Shown here in pieces: positions 25,000 to 37,890 of a DNA stretch of 64,000 nt. Made by a program: the position numbers and the translations under genes. The stretch is from Thuidium tamariscinum (lineage: Eukaryota > Streptophyta > Bryopsida > Hypnales > Thuidiaceae). Below the pieces are notes generated by a model. The model ran no database searches and was not told the origin of the DNA. It saw only the letters and a list, made by a program, of their open reading frames with translations. The stretch's first letter is position 1, and each line of letters opens with the position of its first letter. The stretch covers positions 7,998,001 through 8,062,000 of the forward strand of contig OX344753.2 in NCBI GenBank assembly GCA_947034885.2, read 5' to 3'.

Positions 25000-25020
25000 T
25001 AGTTTGTTTTGTTTTGTTTG

Positions 25021-25160
25021 TTTTGTCACGTTGAAATCTCCCAGACCGTGCATCCCTCGGTTGCGTGCTTGGTACCGTTAGAAAGCTCTTGGCGAGGAGG
25101 GATGCATAGGCTTGGTTTCGTGGCATTCTGATGTATAGTGAAAGAGTTATTGAATTTCAA
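25021..25160. repeat. Dispersed ~150-bp repeat, copy 1
   Basis: This stretch (GAAATCTC, GCATCCCTCGG, GAAAGCTCTTGG, GGAGGGATG, TTTCGTGGCATTC) reappears in inverted orientation at 47290-47445 (GAATGCCAC, CATCCCTCCTC, AAGAGCTTTCC, GAGGGACGCATG, GAGATCTC). It is probably a fragment of an older mobile element. Confidence 0.65.
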
Positions 25161-25241
25161 AGTTTTAATGAATTAAAAAATTAGATAATTACTTTCACTT
25201 TAGTTTGACTGTGGCATCGGCACAGGGCCACTTGTTCTAGT

Positions 25242-25599
25242 TAAGGTAGCCGACCTATTTCCAATCACTTATACAATTACGCATAGTTAGAGTGTAATTT
25301 TTTTATTGCAAAATTTTTCCCATGTATAGAAATAGAGTTTAGAAAGAAAGCGTATTTTTTTAGAATTTTATTACACAAAGTTTAATTACTATGAATTTTT
25401 TAGTAGAAAATTCTTCTTGACCTATAATGGTAATATAGACCTTACTATTTCTGACCATAGGTTGTTTGCATTTATGAGAACCTTACAATCAATCCTAATG
25501 TGCCACAATTGCTTTAAGAGCTACACCACAACTTCACAAAAAGGAGGCAGCCTATAGAATGGAAATGGATGGGTGATCAGAATTGGGTTGGCTACCTTA
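25242..25599. mobile_element. TA-flanked MITE, AAGGTAGCC subgroup, copy 3
   Basis: The tips TAAGGTAGCCGACC and GGTTGGCTACCTTA are inverted complements with one mismatch. The adjoining CCAATCAC / GTGATCAGAATTGG region continues the pairing. The element is 358 bp including TA at each end and has no coding capacity. Confidence 0.7.
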
Positions 25600-26332
25600 G
25601 ACAATCAACAAATGAATTTCCAAGCTATCCAATGTGACACATCAAGGTAGACTCTAAGAATCCAAAACTAGTACAATCTGTTCTTACATAAAGGTTACTT
25701 GTATACTTGATAAAAAGAATAGTTCATACAAGTAATGTAAGGTAACTACACCTAAAATTACACAAATAAGCAATTCGGCATAGTTCCCATTATTATTTTG
25801 GAATTTTTTTTGTGGGGTCGTGTTGGTAGTGAAGAAGAGATTCTAGATCCTCTTGGAATACATTTTTTGGACACCATATGAATAAATTATGAATTTTCAA
25901 AGTACTGAAAATAGATGTCACTAAAACCAATCATAGACTCTCACGAATAGCAAGATTACATTTTAAGCATGAATATCCAATGTGTGATTTTAGAAAGTTG
26001 GATATTTTAGATGTAGTAACCTTAATCATTTGATTTGTAATTTACTCCCAAGGTATGACCAAATCATTTTGCTATGCTATTCTTTCCAATGTTTGTAATG
26101 AAGTCGATCTAGTTGGAACCTAGAAAAGAAAAATAAGCAACTAACAATTGCAATGCATAAAGTAGAGGTACCCATAATCAATCACTTGAATGATTTTCAA
26201 GCTAATCATGAGTAGTATGAGGCAAGTAAAATTTTTGCCATGTGAGAAGCCAAGAAGTATGGGAACTAGAAATTTAAAAAAATTTATTCCCCAAATTGAA
26301 ACCACTGTGATTTTTAAGAGCCAAAAAGTTGT
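25600..26332. other. AT-rich spacer, nothing recognised
   Basis: No exon and no bounded repeat could be supported between the MITE at 25242-25599 and the TTAA-bounded repeat starting at 26333. Confidence 0.4.
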
Positions 26333-27285
26333 TTAACTCCTCAAGCCCTGAACAACTTTTTTTGAGATTATAAATTTTTTGGGCAGCTCACTACGGATGG
26401 AGTTTTTATTTTTTTTCTTTGAAATTTTGATACAATGTGTGCCCAAGGAGTAGCTTTAAGGCCCGACAATTTTCATAACTTTTGACTTCACGGTTAAAAA
26501 GTTATGGTAGGATATGTTGTTTTCTTTACTTGGCGGGCAGACCGGGCAGCTGAAAAAAATTCTTCAAAAAAACTTTTTCTTAAAAAGTGAAATTTCAAAT
26601 TGGTTCTTTAGGTTTATACAGACATGGGAAGATTTGAATCAATCCATTCCGATCAATGAGTCAAAAGTTATGAAGATTTTGAGTTTGGGGTAGTTTGCGG
26701 CCAGTTACAGAATCTCTACAGTACAAAAAAAGTTTGAAATTCTTCATTTAATTCAATTTTTCAAATTTTTTGAAAAAAATAAAAAAAGAAGGTGTAAATT
26801 TTTTATTACAACATTTTAACCATTGGGATTGAAAATTTTCAATTCCATGAATAAAATGTTCACAATTTAGTATTTTGGCTCATTTTTTATTTCTTTCTAC
26901 TTGCTTATTTTTTCCTATATGTTGTACAATTCCAAATGGTTTGAAATTTTTTGAGAATGTAGCCAACTTGCATTGAAGTATGAATTCAAAGAGTAACCAC
27001 CATTTTGAATTTTTTTTCACACAAATGTGACCTTGTGAAGTGCAGCTGCCCAGATTTTTGCAAGGATAAAAAAACAATTTTGTCAATTCAAATGCTTATA
27101 TCTTGCAATCTACACGGTGAAAATTTCTGATATTTTTTCCACATGTTTACAAACCACCTTACTACAAGATCCTGTGGTTACATGAGTCAAAAATGTGTTT
27201 TAAAAAAAGAAATTGCACTTGTATTAGAAATGGCAGTTTTGGAGCATTTTTGGTGAAAATATAGTTAAAAACCTTTAGGGGTTAA
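26333..27285 (-). repeat. ~0.95-kb TTAA-bounded dispersed repeat, copy 1
   Basis: The right edge is CCTTTAGGGGTTAA; the left edge is a decayed TTAACTCCTCAAGCCCTGAA. The body is closely related, in inverse orientation, to 53149-54104 and 54421-55353. Shared landmarks are GGGCAGCTCACTACGGATGG, CCGGGCAGCTGAAAAAA, GTACAATTCCAAATGGTTTG and AAGGTCACATTTGTGTG. TTAA next to CCCC tips resembles piggyBac-type ends. However, weak homology with copy 2 continues outward past the right TTAA, so the true boundary may be wider. No transposase is visible. Confidence 0.75.
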
Positions 27286-27289
27286 ACCA

Positions 27290-28944
27290 AAAGACAATGT
27301 CTTGACTATTCTAATTTTAATTATAGACTAAATACTTTCCCACTCATTACTTTGGGACATGTGTCATGATCTTATTAGGCCCAACCTTGAAAAAGAGAAG
27401 AAAACACATTCCAAGCTTTAGTTGGAAATATGTTCTAATCTTGGTTGGAAATAGCTGCACCGTAAGGTTGGGCATGGGTCCACGGTCAAAAGTGGGTGGT
27501 CTTACCTGACCTACTGTAGGTGTACATGAATGGCATCGATGTTTCAGAGGGAATATGCTCGACTAAAAAAGCATGGAAAATAGATGAAAATTCACATATC
27601 AAATTGCATTCATTTGCAGCATCTGCGATTCTCTGCAGATTTAATCCGCATTTTCAAATGCAGTCCTTCTTTTATGAATCTCGCATTCAAAGTTAAAATA
27701 CCTCAGGACGTTCGGACAAGTGCTGAGGTGCAGCAACCCAACTAAGATGATGGCGAAGAATTTATATATTTCATTATAAATCTTTAAAAATTAGAAGTTA
27801 AGATCGAGAGAGTAAAGGTTAAAATCCACGCCATTCATGACTACCTGGAAGCAGAACAAACAAAAGAAATTGGATTAAGACAATTCGCTAAATCTGCCAA
27901 GCAGTCTCACGCTTCCGTTCTTCAACTGCTTCAAATTTTATTCATTTTCACCCGCGCATTATCACTTGGTTCGAATCGTAGGTGTACTCAATAGAAATAG
28001 CTTCACCATCAGACTCGAATTCTGCGGGGATCCCCTGCATCAGATTCCGATTATGACCAAATTAATGAAAGCCTCCCGACCGCGCCAATGGTGATTCACT
28101 CAACAAATACATCACTCAATTTCAACAATTACGAATGTTTAGAATCTTCATCCAGAACTTTTAGCTGGTCGACTTTGGATGCTGATAACGCATTTTCCTG
28201 TCATCATCAACATGACATATCTTGTAAGCTGATGCTCAAACACCTAATGCTCAAATGCTGATTTCTTGAAGTGCTTCTGAACTTTCCTTATCCGTTACAG
28301 CAGAACTAGACGCTGAAACTTGAAAAAATGGAGATAGGTATTCGCTTACACGGTCACTGGTAAGTCGGAGTACATTGGAGCAATGCCCGAGAGATTGAAA
28401 TTCAGCAGCAGCTGAACCTACTCGATGTGCGAAATGTTGCCACCCTTTAGAAATTCCACGCCGTTAAAGAAGGCATTTCAGCTTCGAACCACGTCCTTGA
28501 GTGGTCCGAGTCTCTGACTCAACAAAGATGTATGTGGAAAGCAGTGCACTGAAAACAATCAATTCACCATGCAAATGGATTCTCAGTAAAACTTGAGTAG
28601 ATGCAGGCTTCCATACCATCAAGAATGATCACTAATCTATTAGAACTTAGTAGCTAATTAAAAAAAACAAAACGATTGACACATACTAGTCTGTGGGTGA
28701 CCTAAACCCTCAAGAAACAAGGTAAGCCCTACAAACGCGGGAGGTAATGAGAAGCATACACAACCAAGGGAGAAGAAGTCAAATTGAAAGTTACATTCAC
28801 GACTTTTCACAGGACAAAAAGATGATTCTCTTTCTCTTACGCATGCCGACTTCGTTACAGACTTCAAAAGCAGAGTCAAAGCCAAAAAAGAGAGTCCAGT
28901 GCATACTCAGAAATTCATCTCGACAGAAAACTGTAGCACCATTT
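27290..28944. other. Spacer and possible LYRM9 3' region
   Basis: The first ~190 bp resembles sequence flanking other TTAA-bounded repeats. From about 27500 to 28900 the composition is gene-like and may be 3' UTR of the minus-strand LYRM9 gene. A minus-strand open stretch near 27960-28050, preceded by a splice-acceptor-like TGATGCAG, is unexplained. Confidence 0.35.
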
Positions 28945-30287
28945 TCATGCTGGCGTTGGAGTGCGATCAGACAAGCAAATCTCCTTCAGCCTATTAGCAG
29001 CTGTTTCATCTACGCCATACTGCAAAACCAGAGAATTTAAGAACATGCATAAACGATTATGTTTCCACAGATTGATCACAACCATACTCTCGAAAATGCT
29101 AGTAAGAGCTACTTTCTCACGTGTCCGTATGATCAGACTCTATACGTGCCCATATTATAAGACTGCATATGATCAATCACCTGACCGTTTTCTACTTCCC
29201 TCTACCGCTCACCCCAATAAAGATACTCAAACTACATTTACAACAACTTTCAACAATATTCCAACCTGCACTCGATAACCTAACAGAGACCATGACAAGC
29301 TTGAAATTCGCTATACAAATTTTGACAAAGAGATTAACCCCTCAAGAACAATGCACCTACAATATAGACCTTAGAGAAGCGCCACAAGGCACAATTACAT
29401 CACTTTTCAAAATTTGCACTTGTTCTTAAAATCCACATTCACTACAAAATGAGACATTCTAAATCCAAATCAATGCAATCAGACCTGTCACATAGCAAAT
29501 ATTTCAATGTCACATCTATGTTAAAGTTTTTATTCTTTCAGAAAACTTTTACTGTGCTTGACATCCATTTCCATCTATTTTTTGGCCACCAATGAATAAA
29601 ACATGATTCTAACCAATCATGTCAAGACTGAACTCATAAAAACGAGATTTTTATCTTTCAAAATCATTCAAAACCTAATCCTTCTAAATTGATTCTGGTA
29701 ATAGATTTAAAACACATGTTGTTAAAATCAACCATATAGTTCATTTCTCATCACAAAATCTCACATCCTCTCTTTCAAAACAAAAGTTCAGTAAGTCACA
29801 GATTATAAATTTGGACCCCAATTTCCGTCAGAGGACGAGAGAAAACCCTAAAAAGTGCAGGCAGCTGCCAATTCCGGAACAAACCAGCTATAAACCCGAT
29901 TAAAACTCTCAAGTCCGCAAGAAACCAAGGGAATTACGAGCACATCCAGAACCTCGAATGAGAAAAAAAACGGAGCCCTCTCCTCCATTTGTAACGCATT
30001 CCATGGAACTCTCATTCACAATTGATAACGCTCATTCTCAAGTATGATAACGCGCATTCAAAGAAACAAAGTTCAAGAGAGGAGTAATTCATCACCTTCT
30101 TGAGGATCCAGCAGGTGTGGTGGTGTGTGCGCGCCAAGAGCGCCCGAATGGAGGCCGGGTCCTGCGCTTCACTGTACGTGATGAAATTCTCTCGTGCGTA
30201 CTGGGTGTAGTAGCCGTGCGAAGGAGGCGGCAATCGTTTGATGAGCTTCAGCACCTCTCTGTACGCTTGCTTAACGGGCGCATTCAT
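28945..30287 (-). CDS. LYRM9: LYR-motif protein, LYRM9-like
   Basis: Two exons on the minus strand: 30287-30096 (64 codons) and 29019-28945 (24 codons plus stop), joined by a ~1.08-kb GT-AG phase-0 intron, for an 88-residue protein. The N-terminal QAYREVLKLIKRLP carries the Y-R core of the LYR motif (here AYR); YYTQYARENFITY supplies the Phe-containing part of the fold. The second exon, YGVDETAANRLKEICLS, matches the C-terminus of remembered plant LYRM9-type proteins. LYR proteins are small three-helix mitochondrial factors that bind acyl-ACP and help assemble or activate complexes and Fe-S enzymes. The exact client of this subfamily is not clear. The length matches the family. A MITE sits 170 bp upstream of the start codon. 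Confidence 0.87.
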
Positions 30288-30454
30288 GTTTGACGAAAGA
30301 GCTCAAAAAACACTCGCTGGTGATTGTGAACTGTGGTTTTCAACTGACGGAGACTGTCTCGAGTGTCTTCAGAAGCACGGTCACCGCCTATGGCCGCTCC
30401 TTTCCCTAAACCCGTGCTCTGGCAAAACCCGCGTCACTAATTTTTGATCTTCAG

Positions 30455-30731
30455 TAAGGTAGGTACACCCAAAAGCGCCACTTATTCATACTGAGCCTAG
30501 TTCCTGCTATTAATTAGTTCAAATTTTTATGTAGTCTTGTTAGGAAGTGAAAGCATGTTCCAACGCACCAAAGAATGCAGGATTTGGATACCGTATGCAA
30601 AAGTTATTAACAGTCAAAGTCTGTTTCTAAAAGCGCCATCTATAGTCTGTGAACATGACTGATTTCGGAAATGTATGTGCACTCTAGATGGCGCTTTTAG
30701 GAATAGGGCACTTTTGGATGTACCTACTTTA
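30455..30731. mobile_element. 277-bp TA-flanked MITE, AAGGTAGGTACACC subgroup, copy 4
   Basis: The left end TAAGGTAGGTACACCCAAAA pairs with the right end TTTTGGATGTACCTACTTTA. The same element, in opposite orientation, is at 62867-63142; shared interior landmarks are GCACCAAAGAATGC, AAAGTTATTAA and TAGATGGCGCTTTT. It lies immediately upstream of LYRM9 and may contribute to its promoter. Confidence 0.85.
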
Positions 30732-32411
30732 ACCATGTTTCACAACTCCTTTCTTTACTCTACAACTCTTTCTACCATACGTGTAGGTCAGTTTTGTAAA
30801 TAACTTGGGAAAATTTGGAAGATATCAGAATTTAGAGAATTATTTACAACTATTTCTAAATGTGAAAAAATTGTTGTTGAGAAAAATTAGAAAAAAGAAC
30901 ACATTTACACATGAATAGAAAGAATTAGGAGTATCCTCATAAAATGCCAAAAATCAAAATATTCTTATAAGTCTACAAAATCGTTGAATTGTAAAAAGTA
31001 AAATGTAAAATATTTCAACATGAATATCTACCAAAAATGACCTACACAAAAAATATTATTATGTACTTCTATTTAGAAATTTTCATATTTTTTAAACATA
31101 TTTTGTATTTGACAAATAAAATTTTTCACTTTTCCTTCAAACAAATTCATGATGATTTTGAATTTTCACAAAAGAATCTGAAATTTTTATGACTTATATT
31201 GCACTTGTGATTTCATCTTTGTAACATAATAATATTAAAAAAAATTCACTCATAAATAGCAAAGAAATAGAGAACATAGAATAGATCAGATATGGAATTT
31301 TAAAAAATTATTCATAAACAATAAAGAAATAGAAGACATGAAGTGGTTGCTTTTGAAGTTTAACTACTTAGTCAAGGGCTTTGTGCTTTAGGGGTCAATC
31401 TATGTTGAATGAAGCCTTAAACAATATTATTCCTAAATTTGGCAAAGTCAATTTAGTGTGGTTTGAACAAACACATTTTCTAGAGGACTATAACAAGCTA
31501 TCAAGTGCAACACAAGGAAACTTTTGAAAAAAATTCATGTATTCTATGGTGTCTCAATAGTTTACCAACTGCAAAATCCAACACCAACGGTTTGAGAAAG
31601 CCTAAAGTAATCCACTGGAAGACACATCAAGAGGGAATCTCACTGTTCAAATCCTAAAGCCCACAATCCTCAACTTCAAACTTCACAACTTCAATACATT
31701 AAAACCATTCATTAGATCATTGGGTGCATGTGTAAAACTGCTGAGTTTAGCAATTGGACTGTGAAAGTTGATTTTGGAGGTCAATGCAATAGCCTTCTCA
31801 TACGGCGAGGCCCAATAAATGCTAATCGGTCACAACAATGCAACTAAAATAGTGTAGAAGTATCAAAATACCACAACCCACATTAAATTGAATGGAGAGT
31901 AAATCTTATTGCTCCTACTTGTGACCTTGATACAAAAGCTATCTCAATGGACTCTTGCCTAAAGAGTAAGACAGTAAACATCTGCAAATTCAAAGTTACA
32001 CTGAAGTAGTTTGCCTTTAAAAGTGACCGACGTTAAAAACAAATGTTATTTCAGGAAAGTAAGACGGTCAGGGAATGATGCAATAGCAAGATGCAACCAA
32101 CGTCTATTGACGTTCAGTTTCTTTCATTACGGAGTAAAATTTCCATTAACATAATTTCAGAGTATGGACTTTCGATATCCTGCGATAGATAGGAAACCTG
32201 AAAATAACAACGACTTTTTGTAAGCGAATTAGCAGTGCTAGAAGGAAAATAACCTGTAAATTATACGATATGAACCATTCTGCTGCTGGAATCTTGCATC
32301 TACAAATAACATGATAGCTTCTGCCATCAACACATCCAGGAGCTAATAATGACTTGAAATATGGGCGAAACTGTAAGAATCATCTATAGTAATGAATGAA
32401 GCAAAAATCGG
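30732..32411. other. AT-rich spacer and CARNMT1-like 3' region
   Basis: About 30740-31730 is AT-rich without supportable genes. Approximately 31900-32411 is more gene-like and probably includes the 3' UTR of the minus-strand CARNMT1-like gene. Confidence 0.4.
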
Positions 32412-35400
32412 TTATAGCGGAACATCGGATGGCTTCTCATGAACACTCTTCAGTGCTGACGAAATCTCTTCTTTCACCATTGTCCAGAATACTGCAGTAT
32501 ATCGGTTCTGCAAACAGAGGGACAAAAGTTGTGTAGCTGCTGAATTTAAATATTGCAAATTTTCAATAACTCAACTCCTTATAGATTGCAAGAAAAGACA
32601 AGAAATCACCAAGAAGACGCAACCCACAACTTTATTAAAGACGTGCGATTCGTACAAAACACACCTGCATCATTGAGCGACAATTGGCAGTGTATGTTGT
32701 CTCTATCATTCTTTCACTCTGCACATCCAGAGGGTACCGCTTCAGTATGCACCAGTCAAATGCTAAAAAGAAAATGTCACTCGAGAAACATGAAAGCTGA
32801 CAGACTCACTAAAGACCTGCAACCACCTTAAAATCAGGAAATGAATCTTGTGTCTCTCAAGAAGTGTTACAAGGCATACCCTGGCAACCTAATACAGTAG
32901 AAGACAATCTCTTCCCACTCAAATCACTTAAACGGCGGATAATAGCGCCACCAGGAATTTTTGAAAGAGCAATAGACACATCTGCTGTACAGTACATACC
33001 AGTAGCGCTTGAAGATGCATACCTTGAGAACTAATCCGAATCGTGCGGCTACCATTTTCACATCTTCCAGGCTGAGTTCTAAAGACATTTCCTGCACTCT
33101 TGAAAAAGCTCATGTTCAGTAATAGGAACAATACTTAGGCTTTGTTCAGATGCACTCAATAGCTGAAATTCTTACATTTTCAAATCTGATACCAAAGGCC
33201 GAGGCAAGAATGAATAGTAAATTTGACATACATTATGTCTTTGGTTTCTAGAGTAAAAAACTATTTCTGCTTTGACAACAGATCAATTGGAAATGTTTCA
33301 AAATAACATTGTATTCCTGCTACGACTACGATTTTATCGTTTTCAGGACAGTACGCAGCACTAGCGATCATCAGCTTGACATCGAGATCATGCAACTTAC
33401 CTCTTCTTGAGAGTACGACTCAGCGAAATGATAAAGCAAGGGGCCCAAATTAATCCAGACCTGCATAAGTGCCGGTTAGATCGCAAATGCTGAGGCAAAA
33501 TAAAAGTCGATCATTGCACAACCATAGCATGTCAACGTCATTGCAAGCACTGTATTTGAAATGCCTTCAGTGATTTCTTAAGCATACCCCGCCAGGTTTC
33601 AGAGCATAAGCTATCACTTCCAGGTACTCTATAACATTGTGGGCGGTGTCAATGAAGAAGCAAGTCGCAATAGCATCCCATGCGCCTGTCACATCGCTCC
33701 AGGAACCCAGTGTTATACTCTAACAGCAGTTTTGTCAAACTAATCCATGCATTAAGACTATTGAAAAGGCTGGGTTGATTTGGTAATGATCTCAATTCTT
33801 GGATGAACACCATCTTACATCAATTTTAAATTCCATACCTGCCTGACCCGGATGACTATAAACCTCCACAAAATCCCCAGCACACATCGAGAAACCCTCA
33901 GTTATCCCTGCACTGATCCACGATAATACCATGAGATGATTGCTAACGACAAAGATATACCGAAAATATTTGTCAATTGGGTTAACGAACCCAGCACGAA
34001 GTTGAAGATCCTGCCCACTAAGCAGATTAACGGAGAACACCAGTGGCAGTATGGAGCATGGCTTGAAATGTTTCCTATCTACATGCAAATCTCTAAGTGG
34101 AAACTCTACTGGAACCAAAATCCTCTTTGCAGTAGACACAACATACGTCTCTCAATTCTGCGAACTACTGCCGTGCACTTTCGATTGGGAGTTAATAAAA
34201 TTCAAAAGTCTTTTCAATCGTTTGCTCATATGATTGTCTGTAATACTCAACAGATAGTTCGGCAGACAAAGTCAACATTGTCATACCTTCCCGGATGAAG
34301 ATCCGGAATATATACAGCACGCAATTGATCGCTATCTGACAAGCTGTTGCAGTTGCTATGTATCCACGGGTGCAAAACCCATTCAAATGCTTCATCGGAT
34401 CTAGTACACGAACCAAACCGAGTCAAAAGCTGCTTGTAGAAAATCCTATCAATAAAATGTGAAGCACAAAGAGTATCAGCACGACTTTACTATCTATGCC
34501 ATCTATAAGAATGTGTATTCGTGCATATTTATTTATATATATACCAAAACATGGAGAAATGCACTTGTAACCTGCAGAGTCAGACTCACTGGTTTAAGAT
34601 GAAGCTGGAGCACATAAGCATATAGTATGAGAACTCATTTCCTTGTGCGATAAAGCCTGCATCATTACATCTTATCCACATATGTAGAGAAAAACTTTAC
34701 ACGAAATGAAGAAATAATGAAACATATGATTCTTGACATGAGCTGGTTATTTAAATCGAAAAAAACAATGAAGAGCACTGAGGAAGTACATACCAAGCCG
34801 TGAGATCTCACAGGCCAGACGACCAAGTCCTGCCCCGGGAACCAAGCACGTAGGGTGTTGCCTAACACAGAGCAACTCAGAGTCAGTTTCTCTTGCATTG
34901 ACTTCTAGCGTTGGGATAGCAATCTCAAGTAAAATTGCAAATTTTCTCTAAAAAACTTCCACTCTTAAGAAACTTTGGTCCTCCAGAAAGACATGAGCGC
35001 TTGGCAATGTAAGAACGATCATCACCAAGGCATTGGTCAGCTACCTAAGATCCTTCCGATCAGGAAACAACCGGTGGAGCTCTTCCAAGATGGGCAGGTA
35101 GCACTGCTCACGTTCAAGCGCACCCTGAGACGCAAACCTACTTATTAAATTGACGCCAAAAGGGGTTGGATATAAAACACATAATCAACAGAGACCAAGT
35201 ATGAGAGTCTGGCACCAACTTCGAAGTGGAAAAAACGACTTTGAGAAAAATTTGACAAAAATACTCGATTTTGATAACACCATCAGAAGCAAGTGAACTT
35301 ACCTCTTCTCCCCAGTCACGAACGATGTTCCGAACAATACAGCGCACCTAGAATCAGCTCATCCACAATCACTTACATCTCAAACTCAAAAACTGCAGTT

Positions 35401-37890
35401 GATTAAAACGGACCAAGAAAGCACATTCAATTAAAACAAGTAACAGGTATCTGATGAGCACATCATGACATAAAATATCACGCTTGACATATTGCAATTA
35501 ATACCTTATCAACGTCTGCAGAGGGAACACGGAGCTGGAAAGAAGGGTGGCCCAGATCAAGTGGAACATGGTCCTAGAATGCACATATCACGATACAACA
35601 CTTCAGAAAGAATTGGCCTTTGGTCATCAGAACCATTAGTGAGTCATATTGGAGATAGGATCCACAAATCAATTTCCAAACCTGATTTCGAACGATTCTA
35701 TCAATATTCGACCCAAGCTATTTACACTGTATTATTGACAGCTGTTGCCGTTCTTCGGTGATTAACAGCAAGAATAATGAGTTAGAACGTAGAAAGTAAG
35801 AAACATTAGCAATCTAGAAATCCCCCCAAATAAGGCTTAGCAAATGGCAGGAAAATCTCACATATGGCATATGTTTCGGAGAGCCAATTGGATGTCCGTC
35901 CTCGGAATCATCTGGAATCCTACATACACTCCCAATAATTGAATGTTCGTATTCTATGTCGCCATTTGATAACCAGCCATTAGCTCCTGGCTTTGCACCG
36001 CGCTCCTTCGCTTGGGCTTCAGATCGATTGCAAGACCAATCGTCGCAAGAGCGTACTGGACCTCGAGTGCCAAATGCATTAAGTTCAGGAGTCGGTAAAT
36101 CTGTTGTGGTATCTTTATCAGTGCTCTCTATAGCTTGCCGCTTGTTGGAGTTAAGGGATGTAAGGGCTGGGTCCCTCGTTGGGCTTGGGAAGGACTGAAC
36201 TTCAATTGTGTTTTCGTCATCTCTAAAATAAACACACAATCATCAGCATTAATCGTGAATCTCCACTCATTACCTCGCACAGACCGCTGTGAGGTGTAAA
36301 GTAGGCAACTTAAAATTGCATGCACGCGAAATCAAAAACACACAGCTTGAATTCAGGGTGGCAATGAGGAAAACCAAGGCAAAATCATACCGAGACAAGA
36401 CTGGATGTCCAGTTTCACTGAAGGTTCAAGTGTGAGATGCGCATACCTCCCACAACAATTAGCACCCTCATGTGCATGCTTAATCTTATCGGTCACCTTG
36501 CGATCAACGGGTGACGGCTCGTCGAATTCAGAGCCTATTCCAGCATCCATTTCAAATGGAGGATCAAATGCCTGCACAGAATTTCATTTTCAGACAGTTA
36601 CACCTAACAGCTCCTACATAGCAGGCTGTTGGATCCTCCAAAGCGAAAATGAAATCAAACGTTCTAGATAATCTTCAACAAGATCCTAGAATTGTTAGCA
36701 ATGCAAACCAAGGATTATCGACAATCAATTCTGGATTTTGTTCAAAAAATTAGTCGTCAGAGTGTAGGAGGGTGAAACTCGTCCTTTTCAGTGCAAGAAA
36801 GGATGACACTAATTCCAGAAGCTCTTGACGAGAAAAGGGACTTAGATGAACGAGTCAGAGAATCCTAAATCTTGTGTAAAATGAGGGCAACACACCTGCA
36901 GCATGTTCATAATAAAATATGTATTGGTCTTGACACACCTGCACAGTGAGTAAAGAATTTAACGTGCTTCAAACAGTAGATACTGCAGGTTCATCAGAAA
37001 AAGTTCCTCCACATCAATTACATCAAGTACAAAACTAACTATTGCAGGATGGTAATAATAAATCACAAAGAGAAAAGGAGTGTTCATTCTTACCTCCTCA
37101 AATCCTCGTACTTCTTAGGCAAATGAGGTAACAATGCCTGCTCAAGCACAATGGAACAAAAGGAAATTAAAGCTCGAAAACGAACACGACTTGAATTCAA
37201 AATAATGTAGAGTAATAAACATTCTTTACAAATGAGCAAAAACTAAGACACAAACACCAAGTATAGACCTTGTGAGCCGGGCTACACTTTGCGTAAGATC
37301 GCATCCATCGTTTTATGTCTTCCTCCGCTGCCACTGGATAACTGTACACTCAACCGAGCAAAAGGATGCGCTTTGAGGGAATGATGAAACTTTAAAAAAT
37401 GTGCACAGAACTCAAGGATCCGAGAAGTTCACTCAGAACAAACACAGAAAATTACGAATACAAAACAGTTCTGAGGTGAGCTGACAAGAGACAGTCCACA
37501 TCAAAATTTCGATTTCAACCTCAAACTGACAAGCTCAATGCTACAAAAATTCTCATTCCCAGGAAATTGAAGCTATCAGAAAAATTGAACAGAAAAAACA
37601 AAATTAACCGCAAAACCTCCCAGTCAAGAACTCAAAATATCCTAATCGACACGATCGCACTCTCACGATTGCCACCGGTTTCCGCACTCCAAGATTCCTT
37701 ATTCCAAGAGCATTTCCTGAACGCGAAAAGAGACTACCAAATTTTACAATTTCAAGAAACAAAACTCCGGAATGAAACTCGACCAAAATTGGCACACGTA
37801 CTTGATATAGGCACTGATAACGCGACGCAATGCCTGAATCTCCAGTTCCTCATCGGACTTGCTCATCGGCTGTCCCATCGGTGGCTCCAT
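32412..37890 (-). CDS. CARNMT1: Carnosine N-methyltransferase-like protein (UPF0586/N2227 family)
   Basis: Eighteen small exons on the minus strand: 37890-37802, 37341-37269, 37137-37094, 36938-36896, 36571-36447, 36222-35862, 35573-35505, 35347-35303, 35124-35045, 34861-34794, 34656-34590, 34400-34287, 33912-33843, 33719-33588, 33460-33401, 33091-33023, 32718-32665, 32507-32412. The spliced frame gives about 552 residues. Family landmarks appear in order: NYPVAAEEDIKRW, ALLPHLPKKYEDLR, YFIMNMLQAFDPPF, a variable acidic insert (~100-245), VRCIVRNIVRDWGEE, the SAM-binding VPGAGLGRLACE (~317-328), EFSYYML, WVLHPWIHSNCNSLSDSDQL, SAGITEGFSMCAGDFVEVY, TCFFIDTAHNV (~435-445) and VWINLGPLLYHF. The animal enzyme methylates carnosine to anserine; the plant substrate is uncertain. 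Intron 13 fits only with a GC donor, so that junction is tentative. Confidence 0.88.
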
